From the NCBI GenBank assembly GCA_902627495.1, contig CACOJS010000002.1, positions 1 through 64,000 on the forward strand: a stretch of 64,000 nt of DNA, given 5' to 3'. Positions 28,709-37,045 of the stretch are shown here, in pieces. A model generated the notes under the pieces. That model was not told the DNA's origin and did not search any database. It worked only from the letters and a program-made list of their open reading frames with translations. The DNA comes from Hydrogenophilales bacterium. GTDB taxonomy: Bacteria > Pseudomonadota > Gammaproteobacteria > Burkholderiales > Eutrophovitaceae. The translations under genes were made by a program, and so were the position numbers. How positions within the stretch are numbered: the stretch's first letter is position 1; each line of letters begins with the position of its first letter.

Positions 28709-29012
28709 CCTCTTTCTGAAAATATTTTATTCCTTTAACCTTAGCTGCTCTAGCCAGTGCGTGCGTAGCAGTTGGACTTGCAAAGAAGATTAGTAAGAGA
28801 ATAAAAATAAGCTTAACACTTGTTAAGCTAAGTCCGGACTGAAAAAGCATACCTAAGATCAACAGTCCAGCTCCAAGGGTTTCGATTACGCTTGCAGCAT
28901 GTAGTCTCGTGAAAAAATCTGGCATTCTTAAGAGCCCCAAACCTCCAATCAAACAAAAGATTCCTCCGAGGGATAGTGATACCCAGCTAGCTAAATTTAA
29001 AATTTCAGTCAT
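28695..29012 (-). CDS. mrpG: Mrp/Mnh antiporter subunit G
   Basis: A 105-residue three-helix membrane protein. The stretch GGLGLLRMPDFFTRLHAASVIETLGAGLLI is the MnhG hallmark (residues about 23-52), and it is followed by the conserved SPTATHALARAA. The start is set at the ATG at 29012 (MTEILNLASW), which overlaps the mrpF stop by eight bases; an upstream ATG at 29060 would overlap mrpF by 56 bp. Confidence 0.92.
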   Translation of the reverse strand: MTEILNLASWVSLSLGGIFCLIGGLGLLRMPDFFTRLHAASVIETLGAGLLILGMLFQSGLSLTSVKLIFILLLIFFASPTATHALARAAKVKGIKYFQKEGDND

Positions 29013-29298
29013 CTGCTTGAGCCTTCTGCACACTATCCCCATCATCACCAAGATTACCAAATCTAAAAAACTTTAGGATAGCTATAGTACCAACGATATT
29101 TAAAAGTCCATAAATGATTGCAAGATCTAGAAAGTCAGGCCTTCCACTTAGAAAACCGTACACCGCAATAAGGAGCACTGCCACCGTCCCAGCTGAATTT
29201 ACCGCTTGAGCTGTATCTAGGACCGTTGGCCCTTTTATAGCTCTGTAGAGGCTAGCACCCAGGGTAACGAGTAGGCAAAGTGTTGCAATCTCAAACAT
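29005..29298 (-). CDS. mrpF: Mrp/Mnh antiporter subunit F
   Basis: A 97-residue protein with three predicted helices and the family segment RAIKGPTVLDTAQAVNSAGT followed by DLAIIYGLLNIVGTIAILKFFRFG. It lies 10 bp after mrpE in the usual E-F-G order. Confidence 0.93.
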   Translation of the reverse strand: MFEIATLCLLVTLGASLYRAIKGPTVLDTAQAVNSAGTVAVLLIAVYGFLSGRPDFLDLAIIYGLLNIVGTIAILKFFRFGNLGDDGDSVQKAQADD

Positions 29299-29308
29299 TA
29301 TTAGACCT

Positions 29309-29776
29309 TCACTCTAGTTTGCTAACCAGCGAATCCATCTCTCCCTTGTTAAGGTCGGTGATGCCGTCCTCGGATAGTGCATGTACCAGCACCGAGTTTT
29401 TATTTATTTCCACTGCAATGGTGCCTGGGGTTAGGGTGATCGAATTAGCAAAAATAGTGCGTCCAAGATCAGTTTTCTGGCTAAGCTCTACCAGTTCCAT
29501 CTTAGGATTGATGTCTAACTTTGGTTGGAGAATAGTTTTGGACACCTTGAGGGCTGAGATGCAAATTTCTTTTATTAACCATGGCCAATACACTAATATT
29601 GCCTTAAATGCATGGTCTATTGGGTGACCTTCGTGATCTATAACCTCCATGCGTCTAGCTAGAAACACACTGGCGGCAGCAACAGCAAGTCCCGATCCAA
29701 TAAGAAAGGGCTTATAAACTCCGGATAATAAGAGCCAGAAAATCAATAAAACAATAAACAAACTTGCGGCTCGCAT
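29309..29776 (-). CDS. mrpE: Mrp/Mnh antiporter subunit E
   Basis: First gene of the ten-gene minus-strand antiporter operon, 155 residues. Two N-terminal hydrophobic segments (LFIVLLIFWLLLSGVYKPFLIGSGLAVAAASVFLA) are followed by a cytoplasmic MnhE domain with TKTILQPKLDINPKMELVEL and LGRTIFANSITLTPGTIAVEI given in part. The promoter must lie in the 287-bp intergenic region shared with the divergent TRAP receptor gene; I could not assign hexamers with confidence. Confidence 0.92.
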   Translation of the reverse strand: MRAASLFIVLLIFWLLLSGVYKPFLIGSGLAVAAASVFLARRMEVIDHEGHPIDHAFKAILVYWPWLIKEICISALKVSKTILQPKLDINPKMELVELSQKTDLGRTIFANSITLTPGTIAVEINKNSVLVHALSEDGITDLNKGEMDSLVSKLE

Positions 29777-30063
29777 AGCTTACTTTTCACGTGTTAATCA
29801 AGTTAGGGATAATTGTAGCAGACTGCAATTTCCCAACAACCATTGATGAGGTTTTAGTTAGAGTTTCTATAAATTGAGGATTTAAGAGGCTAGGAAAGCA
29901 CGGAGGAAAGATAAATATGTAGATATAAAAGGTTTGCTCGAGTAATATCCTAAGTGAAGCAACTCCCTTATAAAGTTTGCATTTAGGGAGCGGAAAATAA
30001 AATAATGATTTTAATGGAAAAATTTGGAAATCAGCGTTACCGAATCAAGAGGAGGACTACCAG

Positions 30064-31263
30064 ATGGGGCAAGAAAAGGGTTTGAATACAACTAAACAGG
30101 ATGGAGATACGTCACGTCGCCGGTTTTTGAGTGCAGCTGCCGCGGCGGGTGGAGCTACTGCCCTAGCAACGCTTTCTGGGTGCGGGGTTGGTGGAAATAA
30201 TAGTGAGCAGCCAGCCGTTAGTTCCAATGCAGGATCAGCTATGGGTGAGATGCCCGAGGTTAGGCTTAAAGTTCAAGCAGGCTTCCCGGCTAAAGACCCC
30301 TTGTTTGAGGTGGCACAGCAGATTTATGGCTATGTTAAGGAATTGTCTGGAGGCAGAATGTCAGTTGAGTTGCTTCCGGCTGGTGCGGTTGTTGGTGCCT
30401 TGGATCAGGCAGATGCGGTACATCAAGGAGTTCTGGATGGAAGTCACGCTGTTCCAGCTTATTGGTATGGAAAGAATGATGCTCTATCGCTATTTGGTAC
30501 GGGGCCCTATCTGGGAGCTGATGCGAATACCATTTTGGCTTGGCTTGAGTATGGAGGTGGCCAGGCTTTATATACGAAAATGTACAACGACGTTTTAAAA
30601 TTGGATGTTGTTCCGCTAGCTTATGGCGGAATGATGATGCAACCCCTAGGCTGGTTTAGAAAAGAGGTAAAATCAGCCGACGAGTTCAAGGGCGTGAAGT
30701 ACCGCACTGTTGGTTTAGCAATTGATGTCTTCAAAAATATGGGAGCATCAGTTGTTGCCTTGCCCGGGGGAGAGATAGTTCCGGCACTTGAGAGAGGTGT
30801 TATCGATGCTGCTGAATTTAATAATCCTGCATCAGATATGGCTCTTGGGTTTCCTGATGTCTCCAAGGTTTGTATGGTTCAAAGTTACCACCAGCCTTCA
30901 GAGTTTTTTGAAGTACTGTTGAATAAGAGGGTTTGGGATGGCCTGCCCGAGCAGTACCGAGCGATCTGGAAAATAGCGGCAAAGGCAGCTTCCGCTCAAA
31001 TGAGTTGGCATACCATTGATCTTTTTTCGCGAAAATATGTTGAACTACGAGATGATAGGGGCGTTAAATTTATCAAGACACCAGATGATATTTTGAAGGC
31101 TCAACTAAAAGCTTGGGACAAAATTATTGAAGATCGAGGGAAAACTAACCCCTTATTCATGGAGATAATTGATTCCCAAAAATCTTTCATGGAAAGGGCT
31201 GTGGCGTACCAAACCACCTTCATTGCTAACCCTAAACAAGCCTTTGATCACTATTTTGGGTGA
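30064..31263 (+). CDS. TRAP transporter solute receptor, DctP/TakP-like, Tat lipoprotein
   Basis: Periplasmic substrate-binding protein of 399 residues for a sodium-coupled TRAP uptake system. The N-terminus has a twin-arginine motif (TSRRRFLSAAAA, R18-R20) and a lipobox LSGC with C40, so it should be exported folded and lipid-anchored. The binding domain has the features of TakP-type receptors: GWFRKEVKSADEFKGVKYRT, GGEIVPALERGVIDAAEFNN and SYHQPSEFFE. It is preceded by GAGGAGGACTACC. TakP binds 2-oxoacids; the substrate here is inferred only from that and from the dehydrogenase downstream. Confidence 0.93.
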   Translation: MGQEKGLNTTKQDGDTSRRRFLSAAAAAGGATALATLSGCGVGGNNSEQPAVSSNAGSAMGEMPEVRLKVQAGFPAKDPLFEVAQQIYGYVKELSGGRMSVELLPAGAVVGALDQADAVHQGVLDGSHAVPAYWYGKNDALSLFGTGPYLGADANTILAWLEYGGGQALYTKMYNDVLKLDVVPLAYGGMMMQPLGWFRKEVKSADEFKGVKYRTVGLAIDVFKNMGASVVALPGGEIVPALERGVIDAAEFNNPASDMALGFPDVSKVCMVQSYHQPSEFFEVLLNKRVWDGLPEQYRAIWKIAAKAASAQMSWHTIDLFSRKYVELRDDRGVKFIKTPDDILKAQLKAWDKIIEDRGKTNPLFMEIIDSQKSFMERAVAYQTTFIANPKQAFDHYFG

Positions 31264-31289
31264 ATTTTAGGGTTTCAGTGCAATCGATT

Positions 31290-31325
31290 GGAGCAGGCGT
31301 GTAGTTTCCTGCTCCTGTTCTTTTG
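31290..31325 (+). terminator. Probable attenuator/intrinsic terminator between TRAP receptor and permease genes
   Basis: GGAGCAGG at 31290-31297 and CCTGCTCC at 31308-31315 form a perfect 8-bp GC-rich stem around a ten-base loop, followed by the T-rich TGTTCTTTTG. It sits 26 bp after the receptor stop and 36 bp before dctQ. Such hairpins commonly let the receptor be made in excess over the membrane subunits; the T-run is interrupted, so partial read-through is plausible. Confidence 0.65.
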
Positions 31326-31351
31326 ATAGGCTAGAGTTAGAAAGGCGGCAC

Positions 31352-31939
31352 GTGAAGAAAATACAACCGATAATAGACATACTGAGCGAGTGGTCCGGAA
31401 AAATATTTGCCTGGTGTGTGCTTCTTCTTACCCTGATAGTATGTTTTGACGTGATTATGCGTTATCTGATGAATAATCAGACTCAATGGGGCTTTGATGT
31501 CGCTTACATACTTTATGGGACTATGTTTATGATGGCGGGAGCTTACACCTTATCTCGAGGGGGTCATGTGCGGGCTGACATGGTGTACCGTACACTTTCG
31601 GCTAAGACGCAAGCTTGGTTTGATTTAGTGCTTTATTTTTTGTTTTTCTTACCTGGAATTGTTGCCCTCGTGTATGCCGGTTTAAAGTTTGCCGGAAACT
31701 CAATAGCAAATTTGGAAGTTTCTAGTGTTACCTCATCGGGAGTCCCCATCTATCCTTTTAAAGTAGTTATACCAATCGCTGGGCTGTTATTATTATTACA
31801 GGGACTATCAGAAATAAATCGATGTGTAATCTGCATAAAAACAGGGATCTGGCCGCCGAGACCTGATGACGTGGCTGAGGATGACGTGGAGGACTTGCAA
31901 GCAACCATTAAGAACGTTGGCAAGTCAGGAGGTAATTAG
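31352..31939 (+). CDS. TRAP transporter small permease subunit (DctQ)
   Basis: A 195-residue inner-membrane protein with four predicted helices. DctQ features are FDVIMRYLMNNQTQWGFDVA and MFMMAGAYTLSRGGHVRADM near residues 30-80. The start codon is GTG at 31352 with AAAGGCGG upstream. The C-terminus is long and acidic (DDVAEDDVEDLQ). dctM begins one base after the stop. Confidence 0.9.
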   Translation: MKKIQPIIDILSEWSGKIFAWCVLLLTLIVCFDVIMRYLMNNQTQWGFDVAYILYGTMFMMAGAYTLSRGGHVRADMVYRTLSAKTQAWFDLVLYFLFFLPGIVALVYAGLKFAGNSIANLEVSSVTSSGVPIYPFKVVIPIAGLLLLLQGLSEINRCVICIKTGIWPPRPDDVAEDDVEDLQATIKNVGKSGGN

Positions 31940-31940
31940 T

Positions 31941-33389
31941 ATGAGTTATTTCAAGGTCATTAGGTTTGACGCGAAGACGATTGGTTTCAGTATTGTAGGA
32001 CTAGTAGTTTTAGCCTATATATTATTTTTACCACCTCCGTCCCAAATTACCCATCCACATCTAGCAATGGTTATGTTGGGGATGATAATCTGTTCGATAA
32101 TTTTCGGTTTTCCAATTGCGTTTACTCTAATCGGTCTAGGGATGTTGTTCGGTTTTGTAGCTTTTGGCAAACCTGGAATTCCTTTTTTGGAGAACCCAGT
32201 CTTCGCAACGATGGTAAATCGCACGTACGGGGTGATGACCTTGGACGTTATTATTGCGGTGCCTTTGTTCATTTTTATGGGGTACATTGTAGAGCGGTCT
32301 GGAATAATCGATAGATTGTTTAAAAGTCTCCAGGTTGCAATGTCGGGTGTCCCTGGTGCTTTAGCAGTGGCCACTATACTGACCTGTGCAATGTTTGCTG
32401 CTGCCACAGGCATTATTGGGGCGGTGGTTACATTAATGGGGCTTCTTGTTCTACCACCGATGTTGAAGGCTGGATATAATGTGCGGTTATCTGCAGGATC
32501 GATTGCTGCAGGAGGGTGCCTAGGGATCTTGATCCCACCGAGTGTGCTTTTAATCCTATACGGATCGCAAGCGGGAGTATCAGTCGTTCAACTTTATATG
32601 GGAGCGATAATACCTGGTCTCATGCTTGCGGGGATGTACATAGGGTATGTGGTAATCCGTGTCTTGATACGCCCGTCGGATGCGCCTGTTCTGCCAATGA
32701 GTGAAAGAGTTACGTCTTATAAGAAAATCTTAGGGATGTTGGTGACTTCTTTTTTCCCATTGGCCGTTCTGGTAGGTTCTGTTCTAGGTAGTATTCTTTT
32801 CGGTATTGCCACTCCAACGGAGGCAGCAGCTGTTGGTGCATTGGGAGCTGCTTTGCTGGCGGCGGCTTACAAAAGATTAGACTTTACGCGTATTAAGGAG
32901 TCAGTTTTTCTGACTTCTAGGACAACAGCCATGGTTATTTGGTTGCTAGTGGGGTCCCAGGTTTTCTCGTCTACTTTTGCTATCTTAGGAGGCCAAAACC
33001 TATTGGAGACTTGGGTATATTCAATGGATCTGTCTCCTGCCGGGTTCCTATTTATCTCGCAGCTTTTAATCTTTTTGTTGGGATGGCCTTTGGACTGGAC
33101 AGTAATTATTATAATATTCGTCCCTATATTTCTACCCATGTTGCCAAACTTTGGGATAGACCCATTATTTTTTGGCTTACTGACAGCTATAAATCTTCAG
33201 ACGGCTTTTTTGTCACCGCCTATGGCAATGTCAGCGTACTATTTGAAGGGGGTTGCTCCTCCTCAAGTTCAGCTAACTGATATTTTCATGGGGATGATTC
33301 CATTTATGATGCTACAAATAACCGCTATGGTTTTGCTAGTATTATTTCCGGCTATCGGGTTATGGTTGCCGCACATGTTTTACCAATAG
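31941..33389 (+). CDS. TRAP transporter large permease subunit (DctM)
   Basis: Polytopic transport subunit of 482 residues with about 12-14 helices that moves the substrate with sodium. The start is the ATG at 31941 with AGGAGG upstream. Family markers are FIFMGYIVERSGIIDRLF, TGIIGAVVTLMGLLVLPPML, LGILIPPSVLLILYG and ATPTEAAAVGALGAALLA. It is followed after 12 bp by a 2-hydroxyacid dehydrogenase gene, probably on the same transcript. Confidence 0.94.
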   Translation: MSYFKVIRFDAKTIGFSIVGLVVLAYILFLPPPSQITHPHLAMVMLGMIICSIIFGFPIAFTLIGLGMLFGFVAFGKPGIPFLENPVFATMVNRTYGVMTLDVIIAVPLFIFMGYIVERSGIIDRLFKSLQVAMSGVPGALAVATILTCAMFAAATGIIGAVVTLMGLLVLPPMLKAGYNVRLSAGSIAAGGCLGILIPPSVLLILYGSQAGVSVVQLYMGAIIPGLMLAGMYIGYVVIRVLIRPSDAPVLPMSERVTSYKKILGMLVTSFFPLAVLVGSVLGSILFGIATPTEAAAVGALGAALLAAAYKRLDFTRIKESVFLTSRTTAMVIWLLVGSQVFSSTFAILGGQNLLETWVYSMDLSPAGFLFISQLLIFLLGWPLDWTVIIIIFVPIFLPMLPNFGIDPLFFGLLTAINLQTAFLSPPMAMSAYYLKGVAPPQVQLTDIFMGMIPFMMLQITAMVLLVLFPAIGLWLPHMFYQ

Positions 33390-33401
33390 GCTACCACACT
33401 C

Positions 33402-34382
33402 GTGGAGGACTATGTCTTAGTAACTCGAAGGGTTTTTCGGGAGACAATAGATTATCTTAAGGAGAACTTTAAGGTAGTTGATAATCAGAAAGATACTATT
33501 TTGTCCGGGGAAAAATTGCGTAAACTGATGCGTGACGCGGTGGGCGTACAATCTTCAACCAATGACATAATCGATGGTCCTCTTCTTGACAAATGCAAAA
33601 AACTGAAAGTTGTTTGTAATACCGCGGTGGGTTACGACAATATAGATGTAGCGGCGTGTACTAAAAGGGGTGTGATGGTCACCAATACCCCTGGCGTACT
33701 GAATGAGACAGTAGCTGACTACGCTATGGCACTTGTGCTGTCGGCAACTCGTAAAATTCCACAGGGCGAGAGGTATTTAAGGCAGAAAAAGTGGAAAAAA
33801 AACTCTCTAACTTATCCTTTGAGTCGAGATGTTAGCGGAGGTACCTTTGGTTTTATGGGTTTTGGGCGTATAGGGCAGGCGATTGCAAAAAGAGCTCTAT
33901 CGTTTGATGGAAAGGTTATTTATCACTGTCGAAATAGGATTCCTCCTTCACAAGAAAAAAAATATCAAGCTGCTTTTGTTTCGAAAACGGAGTTACTTTC
34001 TAGTTCTGATATCGTGGTACTGATTCTACCCCACACGAATGAAACTCATCATTTAATAGGTGCGGATGAGTTGAATATAATGAAGAGGTCTGCCACCTTG
34101 GTAAACATGGCTAGAGGCGGTATTGTAGATGATGCAGCCTTGATCAGGGCCCTTCGCGAAGGCGATATTTATGCCGCTGGTTTGGATGTTTATGAAGATG
34201 AACCTAACCTTAATCCTGGCTTCTTAGAGTTAGACAATGTTGTATTGTCACCGCATCTCGGGAGTGCAACCATAAATACGCGACAAGAGATGGCAATGCG
34301 TGCAGCAACCAACTTAGTGGCGGCGTTGTCCAACGGCGATCCTCCCGACCTAGTAAACCCAGAGTGCTTGAAGTCGAGCTGA
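33402..34382 (+). CDS. D-isomer-specific 2-hydroxyacid dehydrogenase (glyoxylate/hydroxypyruvate reductase type)
   Basis: NAD(P)H-dependent oxidoreductase of 326 residues interconverting 2-oxoacids and D-2-hydroxyacids. The Rossmann motif GFGRIG lies near residue 152. Arg in the strand after it (YHCRNR) hints at NADP(H). Catalytic Arg (NMARGGIVDD), Glu (YEDEPNLN) and His (SPHLGSAT) are all present. The GTG at 33402 is the start, preceded by no strong ribosome-binding site, which suggests coupling to dctM 12 bp upstream. The context suggests it handles the acid imported by the TRAP system. Confidence 0.88.
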   Translation: MEDYVLVTRRVFRETIDYLKENFKVVDNQKDTILSGEKLRKLMRDAVGVQSSTNDIIDGPLLDKCKKLKVVCNTAVGYDNIDVAACTKRGVMVTNTPGVLNETVADYAMALVLSATRKIPQGERYLRQKKWKKNSLTYPLSRDVSGGTFGFMGFGRIGQAIAKRALSFDGKVIYHCRNRIPPSQEKKYQAAFVSKTELLSSSDIVVLILPHTNETHHLIGADELNIMKRSATLVNMARGGIVDDAALIRALREGDIYAAGLDVYEDEPNLNPGFLELDNVVLSPHLGSATINTRQEMAMRAATNLVAALSNGDPPDLVNPECLKSS

Positions 34383-34389
34383 GTTGTTG

Positions 34390-35643
34390 TTAAGTCCCGT
34401 GATAACGATTGATCAATTTCTCAATCGTTAGCCCTTGAATCAATATTGAAAAAACAACTACGGCGTAAGCAGCGGTCACTATTACTGGTTTGTACTCCAT
34501 ATCCGGTAGCGATAAGGCAAGGGCGATAGATATCCCACCTTTTAGACCAGCCCATGTAAGTATGGTGATTTCCCCTTTTTCCTTGGTGATTAAAGCACTG
34601 AGAAATTGCAACGGTATTGAAACAGCAATCCAGCGTGCCAGAACAGCCACTATCACTGCTACAGTACTAATTAACCAGACAGAATATTCTGATGATAATA
34701 CGATAACCTCGAAGCCAATTAGAACAAAAAGTGCCGCATTTAAAATCTCATCTATTAAATGCCAGAATTCAGTGACATGAGTTTGAGTTTTTTGGCTCAT
34801 TGCAAGATTACGTCCTGTGTTTCCGATAAAGACGCCAGCGACCACCATTGCAATTGGACCGGAAATATGTAGTTGAATTGCTAGGGAATATGCTCCAGTT
34901 ACTAATGCTAAGGTGGCTATAACTTCGAGTACATAATCATCAACACGGCGCATTAGCAAGAAGGTAAGATAACCGGCCAACATTCCAAGCAATGCTCCTC
35001 CAAACGCCTCTCTAACAAATAGCCCTAATATTGTATTTGCATCGGCAGATGATGAGTGATCACCAGTGGTGCTACCAAATGCTATAGTTACCAATACGGA
35101 AAACACCACCACAGCAACACCATCATTAAATAGACTTTCACCTCCTATAATGGACTCGAGTCTCTCAGGGACCTTCAACCGCTTTAGTAATGCCAGGACT
35201 GCAACCGGATCAGTAGGAGATACAATTACCCCAAATATGAGGCAGTAAATAAATTCGATCTCCATACCAAATAAGCTGGTGAGAAAGTAGAAAACAATTC
35301 CATTTATAAATGTGGAAATCAGCACGCCGACTGTTGCTAACAAAGTCACATGCAGTTTTGCCTTTACAAGTCCATTGAGATCGACGTGGAGGGCTCCCGC
35401 AAACAGTAGGAAGCTTAGCATTCCGGTCATTAATGTCCTATTAAAATCAATCTCGTCGAGCCAATAAGAAATTTGATTACTGACTCCTATTTCTGGGAGT
35501 AAGGTATCAAAAATAAGCACGCCGACACCAGATATTAAAGCAATCAATACAAGTCCCACTGTCAGAGGTAGTTTTAAATACTTGTAATTGATATATCCAA
35601 AAATTGTGACACAGACTAAGACAATGGCCGGCAGCTCAAGCAT
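34390..35643 (-). CDS. Sodium/proton antiporter, CPA1 family
   Basis: Inner-membrane cation/proton exchanger of 417 residues with about 12 helices. The CPA1 signatures are VSPTDPVAVLALLKRLKVP and GGESLFNDGVAVVVFSVLV, and a late helix reads TWAGLKGGISIALALSLP. No C-terminal cytoplasmic regulatory domain is present. A GGAGGG ribosome-binding site precedes the ATG at 35643. It ends 8 bp from the convergent dehydrogenase gene. Sodium as the ion is inferred from the family. Confidence 0.9.
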   Translation of the reverse strand: MLELPAIVLVCVTIFGYINYKYLKLPLTVGLVLIALISGVGVLIFDTLLPEIGVSNQISYWLDEIDFNRTLMTGMLSFLLFAGALHVDLNGLVKAKLHVTLLATVGVLISTFINGIVFYFLTSLFGMEIEFIYCLIFGVIVSPTDPVAVLALLKRLKVPERLESIIGGESLFNDGVAVVVFSVLVTIAFGSTTGDHSSSADANTILGLFVREAFGGALLGMLAGYLTFLLMRRVDDYVLEVIATLALVTGAYSLAIQLHISGPIAMVVAGVFIGNTGRNLAMSQKTQTHVTEFWHLIDEILNAALFVLIGFEVIVLSSEYSVWLISTVAVIVAVLARWIAVSIPLQFLSALITKEKGEITILTWAGLKGGISIALALSLPDMEYKPVIVTAAYAVVVFSILIQGLTIEKLINRYHGT

Positions 35644-35861
35644 GGATCCCTCCTATTATATAAACCCAATTTGGCAACATAATGCCTTGATATCAACTGT
35701 AATGCTAACCTATTTTGAAAAGAAAGCTAAATATTTTACCGTTATGATGTTTAATAAGGCAAAAATCACAGGCTTTTCGGACTATCACATTGCTGATTGA
35801 CAAGTTCGGCGAGAGATTTAATACTCATAAAGTATGCGCAATCTAGTAATGGGGGAAGATT

Positions 35862-36290
35862 ATGAAAACTGTGCGACAAATGATTGATGGCAAGTCACAA
35901 GGATTGCTTTCTGTAAACCCAAAAGCCACTGTGCTTGAAGCCTTGCAAACTATGCAAGAGTTTGACATCGGTGCGTTGGTGGTTCTAGATGGGGGAGGAC
36001 TGGTGGGTATCTTCTCAGAGAGAGACTACGCAAGAAAGGTTATTCTTCTGGGAAAGTCCTCGAAGGATACCTTGGTTTCAGAAATAATGACTTCCCGAGT
36101 CATGTATGTAACTCCTGAAAACACCGTCGATGAATGTATGGCTCTAATGACTGAAAAACGGGTTAGACATTTACCTGTTGTCCTTTCTCAAAAAGTGGTG
36201 GGTGTTATTTCAATAGGTGATATTGTGAGAGAAATGTTATCAGAACAAAAGTTTATAATTGCTCAGTTGGAGCAGTACATTAAGGGCTAA
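35862..36290 (+). CDS. Tandem CBS-domain protein
   Basis: A 142-residue cytoplasmic protein made only of two CBS domains (residues about 10-62 and 77-130), with GALVVLDGGGLVGIFSERDYARKVI in the first and VRHLPVVLSQKVVGVISIGDIV in the second, plus a 12-residue C-terminal helix. Such proteins sense adenine nucleotides or similar ligands. A GGGGGAAG ribosome-binding site is present. Its target is not evident; proximity to pxpBCA and an antiporter does not settle it. Confidence 0.88.
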   Translation: MKTVRQMIDGKSQGLLSVNPKATVLEALQTMQEFDIGALVVLDGGGLVGIFSERDYARKVILLGKSSKDTLVSEIMTSRVMYVTPENTVDECMALMTEKRVRHLPVVLSQKVVGVISIGDIVREMLSEQKFIIAQLEQYIKG

Positions 36291-36352
36291 TTACCGAGGG
36301 ACTTATTCTGGAAATATCTACGCTACATTGGAGTAATCCCACCTTTAGTTCT

Positions 36353-37045
36353 TTGGGAGACAGCTTCCTTGTGTTAGATTTTGGGTATAAACCTCATTCT
36401 AAAATTACCGAATTTATTGTTGGTCTTACTCAGCATTGGGAGCTATTCCCTCTACCCGGTGTTTACAATATTACGCCCTCGATCTGCAGTATCGGTTTTC
36501 GTTATGATCCTAGTATTTTGGCCTTGTCTAACAAGTCGAGAACTGCCTATTCAAGATTAGTTGATAGAATTACTCGTGATATTGGGCTGGTAGACAAAAA
36601 ACAGCTTTCCGACAGAGCAATAGTTCATATTCCTGTCACTTATGGTGGCAAATTTGGTAAAGACTTTGATGACGTTCTTCAGAAATGTGGTTTAAGACGA
36701 GAGGAATTTATAGATTTACACTGTGCACGGTCATATATTGTTTACATGATTGGATTTGCTCCGGGATTTCCCTATCTAGGACCTCTGGACGACAGATTAA
36801 GAGTGCCGAGAAAGAGTCGACCACGAGAAAAGGTACCAGTAGGTAGCGTTGCTATCGCGTCCAGTATGACGGGTATTTATCCGGGTGCATATCCTGGTGG
36901 CTGGAATTTAATTGGTACAACTCCAATGAAAATGTTCGATATTTCGCAAGATGAAAGTTCGAGATTAGTCACTGGTGATCGAGTTAAGTTCTATCCTATT
37001 GATCATAATAAATTCCAATTTTGGAAAGAAAAAAAAATATCATGA
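36353..37045 (+). CDS. pxpB: 5-oxoprolinase subunit B (KipI / allophanate hydrolase subunit 1 family)
   Basis: Subunit of the ATP-dependent 5-oxoprolinase PxpABC, which opens 5-oxoproline to glutamate. Family motifs are YMIGFAPGFPYLGPLDDRL, VPVGSVAIASSMTGIYPGAYP and GGWNLIGTTP. From the first canonical start (TTG at 36353) the protein is 230 residues, but begins at GDSFLVLDFG and so lacks the first strand. The frame stays open upstream to 36290 with homologous-looking sequence (ISTLHWSNPTFSSL), and a GAGGGA site lies at 36296-36301, so a non-standard start such as CTG at 36308 is possible. The end overlaps pxpC by 4 bp. Confidence 0.88.
   Translation: MGDSFLVLDFGYKPHSKITEFIVGLTQHWELFPLPGVYNITPSICSIGFRYDPSILALSNKSRTAYSRLVDRITRDIGLVDKKQLSDRAIVHIPVTYGGKFGKDFDDVLQKCGLRREEFIDLHCARSYIVYMIGFAPGFPYLGPLDDRLRVPRKSRPREKVPVGSVAIASSMTGIYPGAYPGGWNLIGTTPMKMFDISQDESSRLVTGDRVKFYPIDHNKFQFWKEKKIS

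Noticed and set aside
35588-35800. Plus-strand frame of 70 codons upstream of the CBS gene
   Set aside because: It starts inside the antiporter gene on the other strand, covers that gene's ribosome-binding site, and has no convincing start of its own.
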